A DNA stretch of 23,393 nt, taken from NCBI GenBank assembly GCA_019648995.1, contig BLXT01005315.1, forward strand, positions 1,423,121 through 1,446,513, read 5' to 3'. Of this stretch, positions 9,345 to 19,620 are shown in pieces. The notes below the pieces were generated by a model that was not told the DNA's origin, made no database searches, and worked only from the letters and a program-made list of their open reading frames with translations. Position 1 is the stretch's first letter. Each line of letters opens with the position of its first letter. This stretch comes from Plakobranchus ocellatus (Eukaryota; Mollusca; Gastropoda; Plakobranchidae). The position numbers and the translations under genes were made by a program.

Positions 9345-11989
9345 TTTTTTTTTTTTTAAATTTTGTGAGTTGAGGTATTGTTTGCAATGTAGGAGAATTA
9401 AGCTCCAGAAAACCCAAAAATAATTGATTTGTTATGAAGCATCATGGCTGTAAAATATCTTAGAGAATATATTACATTTTAATTATTATTAATTTACAAC
9501 AGTGTCCACTTTGGTTTTATATCAAATGCCCAATGAACAACTGCATGCAATGTTCATATTCAAAATATGACAATTTTTTCTATCACAAAAGTAAGAGCTC
9601 ATAAAATGTAGATAACTTCTTCGCTTTCTTTTTTTCTTGCTTGGGATCAATGGACCTTTTTCAAACTATTAGGCCTTCCTTGCAACCAAACATTGATATG
9701 AATGGAACTATAATGTGTCAGTATAAAGGAAACATATGTATATCAAAAGATAAAGCTGAAGAGTGAAAAAAAAAAGAACCCTTGTTAAAGTTCTTACTTA
9801 CATGGATGAGAAGTTTACTGGAAAAGGATTTCCTAAAAACATTTCCTGATAAGACAGGGGAAACGGAAAAAAAAAAATTGATATAAAATTAATGTTCAGG
9901 AAAGCATTTCAACGTAAGGGCAGATTTGTATGCTCAAAATAGAGGGAAGGAATTGGGGTTTTATATAAAATCAATATGTAAAGTATTGCTATGACCAATA
10001 TCCATGTAAATGAAATGGAGTGCATGGTATGCAGGGTATTAATTTGAGTGGAGTTTACCGTAATTTATAAAAAAATTAGATTAACCTTAAAATTTTCGCA
10101 ATCGAAATGACATTACTGTGATAGTGACTGATTGACAGGAAATCACAAAGACCTCAAGATTATAAAGAGAAGGCTGTATTAGATACCGACCATGTTGAAT
10201 TGAAGAGGAGAGAACTACTGGCATCATTGTAGATGCTTAGTCTAGGCCTGGATGAGAACTGCATAGAGAAAAAAACAGAGCCAACAGTGTAAAGCTGATT
10301 TGGACCGAAACCCTACTGCCCAAACAACTTATGTGTATCAAAATTTTTAAGAGATAATTAAAGCACAATGGCTAAGAAAATGCATATTTGACAGTGGGCT
10401 ATGGATAAATCAATATACTTGGTAGATTACAAACATCACAGAATTATCCATAAATCATTTTACTTCTGTCTTTGCTATTCACGAAAAAATTACATCTCTC
10501 AAAATGTTCCAGAGGTCTACACTCTACTTAAAAGATCAACTCGGGCAACTTCAACGTGCTAGAATTCTACTACATGCTTAATTTCTCTCCCAACCATTCA
10601 TATTATTAGTTGCCTTGCACATTAAAAGGTCTACTTGTGTGTTGCATATCAAAGGTTTTTGCACGTGTCCCCTTGCCTCTATCTTTTTTTTTTTTGAGTC
10701 TTCTTCATATACATACATACATACAACTCGTGGCAGGACTCTCTGCGATTAACTTAAAACTGCCACCTCATGATGCCAATGGAACTGAAAGAAACACTAT
10801 TTGAAAAATAAAAATGAAATTTGACAATTGCCGTAACTAGTTTGTCATGCCACAGGCACAACAAAGAGTGTTTTTGAAAAGGCTAGCACAAAACATCAAT
10901 TACTCAAAAGGCGTTACATCTTGGATGGTTAGGATGCAACAGTTGGTCTTATATCTCAATTGAAGTCTTTGCTAAAGAAACAAAATTACACACCCTTGAC
11001 ATAAGGACTCATGGAGATAATTGGGCCTGGCATTAAGGTATCGCGGGATACAGGGTTTCAACTAAAAGTTGCCCTAAAATTTATGATTGAAAACAACTCA
11101 TTGTCAAAGGGAAAAAAAACACTTTGAGTGATGCAAGACAATGATAACCCATTTTTAGCTCATTTCAAATTTAAAGCAAACAGTCCAAAATTGTCAAAGC
11201 TAAAGAAATTTTAGGTGCAAAAATTTCCGTTCACACCATCTAAAATTAATATTATGGCCGATAAATCATCATCGAGGTATCTTTGGCTAGACACTCCTTG
11301 GCCAAAATAATTATAAGCATTCATTTTTTCCAAATTATGTTTTGTGCCTCTCTCACAGGTGAAAAGTAAAGTGCACACCAAAAAAGTATTGTTTGATGTT
11401 TATTACATTGAAATTGACATTCCTTTGTTAAACATTTACTGGGTTTCCTCGACAGCAAAAAAAAGGTAAACACAATCACAGATTTCAAATATTTTATGAG
11501 CTTAGCCACCTTCACCAGATCTGTAAAATAAAAAGAGTTTTATGTAATCGATTATTCTTGATGACTATCACTTCAAGACTTATTGCATCTTTAAACTACT
11601 AATACTATGATACAAGAGAAATATGTTGACTGCTTTAGGCTGTAGCTTTGAATGTTTTTACAATTACATCCAAACAACATATACTTGGGGGGGGGGGTGC
11701 ATGTGTATGTGTCTTACATGAAAATTTTTTAAAGGCTGAAGTCTAGAATTTTGGCACAATTCTGCACAATTTTTTGATTCAAGTTGTGTTGTTAAAGTTG
11801 ACAGCTTGTTTAGTCATATTTTTTTTTTTATCTCTGAAAAGAGCAGTGTTCTTGACTAGGTATTTGGAATTATTCTTACAAATTTTTGTTAAATATTTGA
11901 CTTATATTGCACTTGTAACTTCTAAGAGAATGTTATTCTTGAAAAGGTGTGACATTTTTCTTTACAGATGATGGTAAACATGCTTGATC
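9345..11989. other. Intergenic, no gene recognised
   Basis: AT-rich DNA downstream of the DDOST poly(A) site. The open frames at 10610-10804 (+), 11321-11515 (-) and 11774-11971 (+) are short and match nothing I know. There is a (CATA)n run near 10708-10724 and a G-run at 11687-11697. Confidence 0.6.
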
Positions 11990-12004
11990 TCTCCCACCGT
12001 GTTA

Positions 12005-12188
12005 TAAACATTTAATGGGAATTTTTAAAAATTAGTTATAATGAAATATAAGGGAAAATCAGTCTTTTTGCTCTGGCCTGCCCTCCACCAACTATTGCAA
12101 ATATTTAATGGGAATTTTTAAAAAATTGGTTATAATGAAAGATAAAGGAAAATTAAAGTCTTTCTGGCCTGTTCTCCACCAACTGTCG
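12005..12188. repeat. Tandem duplication, unit about 93 bases, two copies
   Basis: Copy 1 is at 12005-12097 and copy 2 at 12098-12188. Both contain ATTTAATGGGAATTTTTAAA, then GGTTATAATGAAA-like and CTCCACCAACT segments. They differ by scattered substitutions and small indels, so the duplication is not recent. No coding potential. Confidence 0.85.
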
Positions 12189-12740
12189 CAAGAATAAAAG
12201 CTACATTCATTTAAGAGAAATTGGTTTTATACATGTAGGCCTACTTAACTTTGTTTTTAAGTAGCATGATACACAGTAGCTGGAGTGGACAATTATACAT
12301 TCATAATTAATTAAAATAATATATTTATTTTGTATTACAGTAATTGTACCCAGCATTTGTATTACTCACATCAGAGTTTTCATGATTTGCTCAATTCCTA
12401 CAGAAACTGTTCATAGTAAGGCAAGACAAAATTTAATGCCTTATGTGCATTGACTCATCCAGAATACATGCATGCTTCTAAAAATCTGTCATAACTCGAA
12501 TGAAAAAAATGAATGACAGGTCACAATAAACCCAGAGATTGAAGCCTTAAAAAAACAAGAGGACTAATCATATTAATAGCAAAATACATGTAGAATGATT
12601 CACTTCATAAGCATCTGAAAGATTTTTACACAGCCAATAAGTGAAAAAGACTTTCAAAATAGTTTTGAAAAACATTTTTGACAAATTTGAAAAACATTAA
12701 TAAAAGGTGAAGTTTAGGACTAAAAATTTCAAATGATTCT

Positions 12741-12798
12741 GCACAGCAAATAGCTTGAGTGGACTGACAGCACAACAAATAGCTTGACTTACTGCACA
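12741..12798. repeat. Short tandem repeat, unit 29 bases, two diverged copies
   Basis: GCACAGCAAATAGCTTGAGT at 12741 recurs as GCACAACAAATAGCTTGACT at 12770. The copies start 29 bases apart. Function unknown. Confidence 0.7.
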
Positions 12799-12799
12799 G

Positions 12800-13913
12800 G
12801 CACTCAGATGAAGCTATCAGATTTTAGAAAGCGACTAAATGGATGTAGGCAGAGGGCATCCGTCTCACTCTCAACTAAGTATTCCTGAATTTAAATACTC
12901 AAACAAATGTGTTCTTCTTGGATCACTCTTTATCCGCTTGCAAAGGCACGCATACTTGCTGATAGTGACACTCACATTGCCACTCTCACTGTGATAGTAA
13001 AGACAAAAGCTGAGAATTATATCTTTGCATTATGTGTAGATCTATCTAGTTCAGTGTGGTTTTGTTTTTCCACTGAAGCCCAGGAACAGTTTTGCTCCTA
13101 CTCCCTAAATCTTAGCATTCGTTGGATCCAAGGAATTTTTTACAGAAGCCAAGAGGATAAAAAGGAACTTCATGAGGTCTTGGGGTCTTCAATGAATTCA
13201 ATATTAAATTGTTAGGTTATTTCTTTTTCAGCAATGATAACACAATATTTTGTGTGAGACTAAATTTCTAAAAAAAATAAGCAAGATGAAAAAAACTTCA
13301 TGGTAGACTGATTTTTGGTAGAATACATTATTATGAAGTTATCACTGTCGTTAACATTTTTCATATTCACAGCACCATTTAAGAATGCATGTTTAAAAAA
13401 CTTATTACTTTAGCATGGTGGAAAATTCGATGAAGGTTTATTGAAATTTCTCCAACTTTAGTTAAGAGTTGTATGGATCACATTCCAACATAAAAATTCC
13501 CCAAAGATCTACCTATCTTCAAATATATCAAAATTAAAACTGCAGAGCACAAGAGTAAAAATTGCCACAAAATTGTTTTGAAATTTTAGAGTCAATATGT
13601 ACAACAAGAAAAGAGATGACATTTATATCCACCTTCCTTGTGCATTTTACGTTTTTAGTTGAATCAGAAGATTCACAACTTGACTGATTTTGTAGGAATG
13701 CTCCATACAACATGTAAATAACATTTAGTTTTTCCTAATTCAAAACATAAAACATGACTGTGAATCAAATCAACAGTTGATTTTAACATGATGGAACATA
13801 AAATTATTAACAATGACATTAACTGGCTTATGTTAAATGATAATTTAATTATAATGCCTTGAAACCAGTTCAAATGAGTTAGGTACTCTAAGTCATTGCT
13901 TTATTACAGCACA
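12800..13913. other. Intergenic, no gene recognised
   Basis: Contains a 102-codon open frame (12907-13215, +) with ordinary-looking composition but no motif I recognise, and a 66-codon frame on the minus strand (13673-13873). Without splice or homology support neither is called as a gene. A TAGATCTA palindrome lies at 13037-13044. Confidence 0.55.
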
Positions 13914-13914
13914 G

Positions 13915-13974
13915 TGACCTAGGGCTCAACGAACTGGCTTGGTTATTTTGAAAAGTTCGTTGGGGCAAAGGTCA
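13915..13974. repeat. Long imperfect inverted repeat (hairpin)
   Basis: The left arm 13915-13935 (TGACCTAGGGCTCAACGAACT) pairs with the right arm 13954-13974, with about 17 of 21 matching positions and an 18-base spacer. It is the strongest fold-back I saw in the intergenic space. It could be a degenerate MITE terminus pair or a hairpin; no target-site duplication is evident. Confidence 0.65.
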
Positions 13975-14029
13975 TAATAATTCTCTAGCCCATAATTGTG
14001 ACACTCGTGCAGTTATTCAGATCTGCACA

Positions 14030-14490
14030 AAACAATCCCCCTCCATTCACAACCCTCCTTTTGCCTCTTCTTCTCTCCCACCCAACCGTTTTTGTTCATG
14101 TTTGATTTGGATATTCCAGGTGATATGAATGACATTTTTTCCCCCACGTTAAATAACCCAGCATCAAGGACTCCCAAAATTGTGTTTGCCCAGCAAGCCT
14201 GCATGAAATCTATACATCCATTTAAAAGTAGAGGGAGGGGGTAAGCAAAGGTGGTCAGACATGCTTGACTGCCTGATAACATTCACTATCAGACAGGTTG
14301 TCTGGATACAGCCACTCCATCCCACCTACAGTCCATGTTTCTGTGGCTTTGGCTCTTTGATCTCATACCATGTTCTCCCATGCATCGGCTGTTTGTCAGC
14401 TGCCACCCCCTCCTCCCTCCCTTCCCCTTGTCCGTTCATTTTTTCACCTTGTGTGTCCATGTTTTGCTCAACCCTACCCTGACAATGCAG
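14030..14490. other. C/T-rich, GC-richer intergenic patch
   Basis: The patch carries pyrimidine runs (for example 14405-14431) and overlapping open frames on both strands, none with recognisable motifs. A 10-base stem with one mismatch (14269-14278 with 14287-14296) flanks an 8-base loop. No gene supported. Confidence 0.5.
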
Positions 14491-15176
14491 TACTTATCAA
14501 TGCATTACTTGTCAGCCAACAGCAAACCCTATGATTAAATTTTAACTACATTTATCCATAAACATGAGAAAAGCATTTAATAGTAAACTTGCCCACATTT
14601 GTGGTTCGTTGAACCTGAGTATGCGTCTCAGATGGTTATTAGATGCAAGATATTTAAAGAAAGTCAAAGAAGGAAAAAAAATCAGGGATTTTCCCCTGTT
14701 CTTTGAATGCATGCATTCTTTGAGTCGGAGTTTGTTGCATTTGACGTGCACTGAATGTTATAGCATTGCAAAGTCATACCAGTACTTCACATTAATAATG
14801 ATAAAATAAAATAATAATAATTATTATAATATTACATTTACTAGATGTAAGCAAAACTTTAGACAAACTCTGTTATTTATACTAGATTGGTATGCTTTCC
14901 AAATTTAATACATCTATAGATATACCAGATATATGAGTCAATTTTTCAATGGTGAGAACTGCATCACTCAGTGTTGCATGTTTTACCTTAGAATTATGAG
15001 TTCAAATCTATCAAAGAAAAAAATAAAAGGGCAAAACCTGTCATCTTGCACACTCTGATTTATCAAAAATTTGATTTATTGCACTTTAACTTTTGAGGTT
15101 TCCACTGCCGTTTTGTTGCATCACAATAATTAGTCATTAAAAAAAAAACATTCTGCCAAAGTTTAAAAAAAAAAAA

Positions 15177-15607
15177 TTCGTATAATGTCACAAATTGTAT
15201 ATCACCATTACAACAACCTCTCTTTTTTCCCCCGAAAAATGCAGCAAGGTCAAAATCTACAGGAAATATCACAGGAAAGTCTCTCTTTAAACAAAAATGA
15301 AAACCACAAGTCTTGGCCCAAAAGTGTATTTTTTATAACTGTTACTTAATCCATTTTTTTTTCCACACATACAGTTGGGTTTGCCAGAAAGAAGCAAATT
15401 TCGTATAATGTCACAAATTGTGTATCACCACTACAAAAACCTCTCTTTTTCCCCCAAAAAATGCAGCAAGCTCAAAATCTACAGGACAGTCTCTCTTTAA
15501 ACAAAAATGAAAACCACAAGTCTTGGCCTAAAAGTGTATTTTTATAATCTTTACTTAATCCATTTTTTTCCCCAGACAAACAGTTGGGTTTGCCAGAAAG
15601 AAGCAAA
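15177..15607. repeat. Direct tandem duplication, unit about 210-223 bases
   Basis: Copy 1 (15177-15399) and copy 2 (15400-15607) begin with TTCGTATAATGTCACAAATT and end with GGGTTTGCCAGAAAGAAGCA followed by AA. They are highly similar; copy 2 lacks about 12 bases near the middle and has several substitutions. The pair lies about 1 kb beyond the 3' end of the SLC35C1-like gene. No open frame. Confidence 0.92.
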
Positions 15608-15609
15608 CT

Positions 15610-16298
15610 GTTGTGAACAGTGAAACAGGCCTAGAATCTAGGGTTTCTGTCTTTGGTTTGTTTTGCTGCCTAGTGATGAACAGTTTCATGCACCATGCAA
15701 TATAGTACTTTACTTGGAAATCTATACATGATTATATTGTCCATTTACACCTATAAAGAATTCTAATGTTAATACAATATTAACACAGTTGGCCAATCTT
15801 ACAGGTGCGTGTAAATGTATGGAGGAACATTATATTGTAATCCAACAAAACAATTCAGCTGGTCAACATTTTTTACAGAGTATCTAAATTATCAATAATA
15901 AACCAAATTATCTTCCAATTGCTCAAAAATTGTGTTTCATGGGTGTAAACAATGAAGGCAAAATAAAAGTTTTGTATGTTTAAAACCAACACATGATATG
16001 ATGAACCAAAGACCTGAATTCTGATTTTAAATTACATGAAGGTTTCATGATAACATGCACTAATAAGCCATTTTCAAAAAGCTGAGAAAAAGTTGAAAAA
16101 TCTGACATTTTGTCCCAGTTTTAAAAATTCCATTCTATAGTTTTACTATAGAGCCTCAATTATCTTTATGGCTGATCAAATAATTTGCCCTATGGATAAA
16201 TGTCATTAATGTATCCTGTTTGCATTTACGGACAAAATTTTTTTAAAGAAAATGAATACATGAATATGACTGATTTTGTGACAAAAACCATCTAGATA
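15610..16298. other. Intergenic or distal 3' flank, nothing recognised
   Basis: AT-rich sequence between the tandem duplication and the putative 3' end of the SLC35C1-like transcript. No gene, transposon or RNA element seen. Confidence 0.5.
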
Positions 16299-16304
16299 TT
16301 TATT
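16299..16304 (-). terminator. Candidate poly(A) signal for the SLC35C1-like gene
   Basis: TTTATT on the + strand is AATAAA on the - strand, about 325 bases after the stop at 16628. It is the first perfect match downstream that I found, but AATAAA is common in AT-rich DNA. Confidence 0.35.
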
Positions 16305-16627
16305 AATACATGGAACAATTGTATCTCTCAAAGAAAAACTCAGCTTACAAAAATATTGACACAGCACAGAAAAGTTTCAAATAATTTTAAAGAAACTGTG
16401 AAGAAATGTGAGAATTCAATATTTGAATTAGAAGTAATTTACAAAACATTATGTTGAACTGATATTTCTCATTTGAAAGACTGCTTTGATTCATGCTGGT
16501 AACAACAATTGGAATGGGTGAGACAATCATGTATAAAATGTTCATACTTCTCATGACCGTTTTCTTCAGGTGAAAAGAAGTTTTAAAAAATACAGAACGC
16601 AATTTAGACCTTCACAAAAGCTTGTCC

Positions 16628-17716
16628 CTAGCTTTGCCATTTTTTGTTGTGCCGCAAATTTTCATTCTCAGTATCCATTTGCGCAGGTACAGATTGATTT
16701 TTACTTGACACATCATTGTTCTGCATATCGAATTGGAGAGTGCGTGCTTTACATGTTGAAGCGCTGAGCTTGTCAGCTGTATAAGTGCCGATTCCACCCA
16801 TGACTAGAGCATTTCCAAGCCACCAGGAAAAACTACGAGTCTCTCCACTCCAGAGAACGGCCAATATGGTTTGCAACACTGATTTAGTATTAATACTAAT
16901 GTTGTGTGTGAGGGGGGAAGTAAGACCAATCAGTTGCACACTTATCCACCCCATGAGGACACTGTTGACCCCTGACAGCAGAAGCAGAAAAACTACAGAG
17001 GTCTCAGAAGACATAGGTGACTGCCAAAAGTTCAAAAGTTGTGATGTGGAGTACAAGATAGGGGTTAAAGCTACAAAACTTATGAGTTGGTTGTTAAAGG
17101 TCATCTGCAGAGAGCTTGGGCTCTCGTAAACTTGCACACGTTTGTAGAATATTCCACACAGAGATGCCGTTAAGCTAGCAGCAACACCATAAACTACTCC
17201 AATTATCTTCAGGCCCTGAGAAAACATTTCTTCATCCACACCGATATAAAAGCCATATACAATAAGCACACATGAAATTGCAATTCTCCAAGATACTTTT
17301 TCTTGAAGAACAATGCTGCTAAACAGGATAACAAATATCAACGTCAGTGATCTTGCCAGCTGATAAAATGCAACACTTATGTGTTTTAACATAAGGTTAT
17401 TAAAGACTAGAGTGCCCGTGAAAAACATGGATGCCAAAATCATATCAGGGAGAAAAAGTGATTTCATTTGAAACTTTGGTAAATCCCACTTCAGTTTTAA
17501 GTAACTCTTTATTAATTGGAGTGAAAATATAAATAAAATGCCTATAAGTGTCTGCACCCAGACAATAAACACAGATATGTCAGCAGCCAAGTCGTGACCA
17601 CTTATGAGCTGCTTATTGATGAACACCATTGCCATTGCTATGATCCAATATAATATAACCACTCCTCCCACGAGAAATATTTCTGACAGCTGTCCTTTTG
17701 GTGGCTTTAAATTCAT
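16628..17716 (-). CDS. SLC35C1: GDP-fucose transporter-like nucleotide-sugar carrier (SLC35C1 family), single coding exon
   Basis: Expected role: a multi-span Golgi/ER antiporter exchanging GDP-fucose for GMP, feeding fucosyltransferases. The uninterrupted 362-codon frame (stop TAG at 16628-16630) has about ten hydrophobic spans between residues 13 and 318, then a 45-residue polar tail. It aligns with human SLC35C1 (364 aa): LYW..AMAMVFINK (22-35), FNNLMLKHISVAFY (105-118), RSLT (122-125), GVDEE (159-163), TSPLTHN (266-272), QT.LAVL (282-288) and SF.WW (295-299). R122 and T283 match human R147 and T308, sites of fucose-transporter deficiency mutations. An in-frame TGA lies eight codons upstream of M1, supporting this start. 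The family-typical SGTAKACAQT is SINTKSVLQT here, and the G before RSLT is A, so it may be a diverged paralogue rather than the orthologue. Lack of introns is noteworthy beside intron-rich DDOST. Confidence 0.85.
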   Translation of the reverse strand: MNLKPPKGQLSEIFLVGGVVILYWIIAMAMVFINKQLISGHDLAADISVFIVWVQTLIGILFIFSLQLIKSYLKLKWDLPKFQMKSLFLPDMILASMFFTGTLVFNNLMLKHISVAFYQLARSLTLIFVILFSSIVLQEKVSWRIAISCVLIVYGFYIGVDEEMFSQGLKIIGVVYGVAASLTASLCGIFYKRVQVYESPSSLQMTFNNQLISFVALTPILYSTSQLLNFWQSPMSSETSVVFLLLLSGVNSVLMGWISVQLIGLTSPLTHNISINTKSVLQTILAVLWSGETRSFSWWLGNALVMGGIGTYTADKLSASTCKARTLQFDMQNNDVSSKNQSVPAQMDTENENLRHNKKWQS

Positions 17717-19585
17717 TTTTATATTTTGGATAGTTCAATCAATGCTTACTGCACATACACCTAACAAGAAACAGACATTTCTCATGCTTAGTATTGCTGC
17801 TGGCATTTCATATGCTTTATGATTAATTTAAGCAAGTTCCTTGTTTTATTAGTGATTGCTGCTCCTCCTGCTATTTCAAGAAGGCTGTTGTTCATGACAG
17901 CAGAACTATAATACCTGAATACATGTAGTTAGAAACACAGCATCAAGCACTTTTATATCCAACTGCGGACCTTTTTATCTTTCTCTCTTCCACAAGCCCT
18001 GAAAGAAAACAAAAAGGAAGAAGATAAAAAGAACGGCATGTTGGTTTAGCAGACACAACTCAACCTACAGATGACAAATCACAGCTGCAATTAAATCTAA
18101 TTTTTTTCATATTTGACCAACTCATGCATTTTCAAAATGAAAGAGGTTTGCTTTATTAAACTTATAAGCCTTCGCCAACATTTATGTGCAGGTATCAAAA
18201 AAGGCATAGCGACTCTTAAAATATTAAAATTTTTTTTTTTCAAATGAGCACTCTGTTGGAGCTTCAACTCACAAAATGCTTGAATTAAACAAATTTACAT
18301 GCATGCAAATTACTATATATTTATTATAAAAATAAAAAAATTAACTTGCAAGGGACCAAAAAGTTATTTTTAAAATTGATATCCCTTAGGTACTGAAAAT
18401 GAAAGAATACAGCGTTCCTATTGTGCCCTGGCTAAGCTTATAATTCCAATGTGTTTACACATGTCCTTATGCCTCAATATAGTTTAGCTGCAAGTAATTT
18501 CAGTCAAACTCAATAATAATAAAAACTTTTTTTTATCATAAAGTGTTTTTGTAGCAAGGGTTATTGTTATTCCACAAAAGGGATTAAAGAAAACTTATTT
18601 TTATACTGAATGGGAGGTAAACGCTGGCAACGACAATTATTTTCATGGTTTCCCTCCCCCACAATGAGCACCACCTTATCACAAGGTCAGGAGACAGGGT
18701 GGGCTTGCAACAATCTCTGCTGCATTATGATAACGATGCTGAACAAGCGTGGGCCCACACACTGTTCTCTGTTTGCCTTTTTTTTTTTAAACTTCCACAT
18801 TTCGTTATCACTATTACTTGTATTAGCAAGGGAAGGAGTTTCTACACTTCATATTTCATAAATAAATTATATGTCTTAAAGAAGAAAAAGAATTAGGCTT
18901 TTCAAATCTCTTGCTCTATAGCAAATAGCTTCTGCTATTCAAAATGTCAGCAAAAACGGTTTCCACTGTACATGTAACACCAAGAATTTCAAGATCCTAA
19001 AGTACGGTCAAATCCACACAATTTGTATTCAGAAAATTCAAATTCACAGTTCTTCTAATGTCATTTAATCATAGCAAATATTAAGCTACTTGCTGACAAT
19101 TTTCAATTAGATCAAAGTGTGATGGCAGAATCCAGTTGTTTTAAACTTATCTCACTGATTTCTTACCAAAATATGAGATATCATTAACTCGTAAACCAGT
19201 GCTGGACGATGGGAGCGTCCAATACTTTGTAAGATTCACAGTACTGGAAGCTGGATTTGTTCTGTTAACTTGTTTTGAATTTCAGACTGACCAAATTATT
19301 CCGAAACTACTTTATTTGTCCCGCAACTACTTCCTTTATGTTTTGAACTATGCATCCTATCTGATTGCTTCGTGTGAGAAAAAAAAACGTAATGGTTTAA
19401 GAGTCAAAGAACCACTGTTTATTTTTAAAGATGGCTTGATGTGTTGCTCTGTGTGAAAAATAATATGTAAATTTGCATGGAGATAGAGCCTGAAAAGATT
19501 TCCCCGTCATCTATCAGCGAAGCCTTGCGTTTGATTTTGTTCATTCAGTCGCTTCCAACCAGTTTACGTGAGTGCTGCTTCCCTC
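17717..19585. other. Upstream region of the SLC35C1-like gene
   Basis: On the minus strand just before the ATG, TTTCTTGTTAG (about 17756-17766) resembles a 3' splice site, so a spliced 5' UTR is possible. The rest is AT-rich with T- and A-runs. The frames at 18610-18896 and 19199-19456 on the + strand have no recognisable motif. TACATGTA occurs at 17920 and 18969. Confidence 0.45.
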
Positions 19586-19591
19586 ACTTAC

Positions 19592-19620
19592 TTTGGGACT
19601 TCTGCTTGGCCAGCCATCTT
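19592..19620 (-). other. Candidate minus-strand first exon with perfect donor
   Basis: On the minus strand an ATG in good context (AAGATGG, 19615-19617) opens MAGQAEVP and then meets a perfect donor GTAAGT (19591 down to 19586). Local G+C and CpG are higher than around it. It could be the 5' exon of the SLC35C1-like transcript, about 1.9 kb upstream. The in-frame TGA just before that gene's own ATG means the peptide would be an upstream ORF rather than an N-terminal extension. Equally it could belong to an unseen gene, or be chance. Confidence 0.25.

Noticed and set aside
10708-10724. (CATA)n run
   Set aside because: Too short to be of note beyond ordinary simple sequence.
12907-13215. 102-codon intergenic open frame
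   Set aside because: No family resemblance, no evident promoter or poly(A) signal of its own, and composition like its surroundings.
14990-15015. GAGTTCAAATCTATC resembling a tRNA or SINE B box
   Set aside because: No A box at suitable distance, and the T-arm and acceptor stem do not pair.
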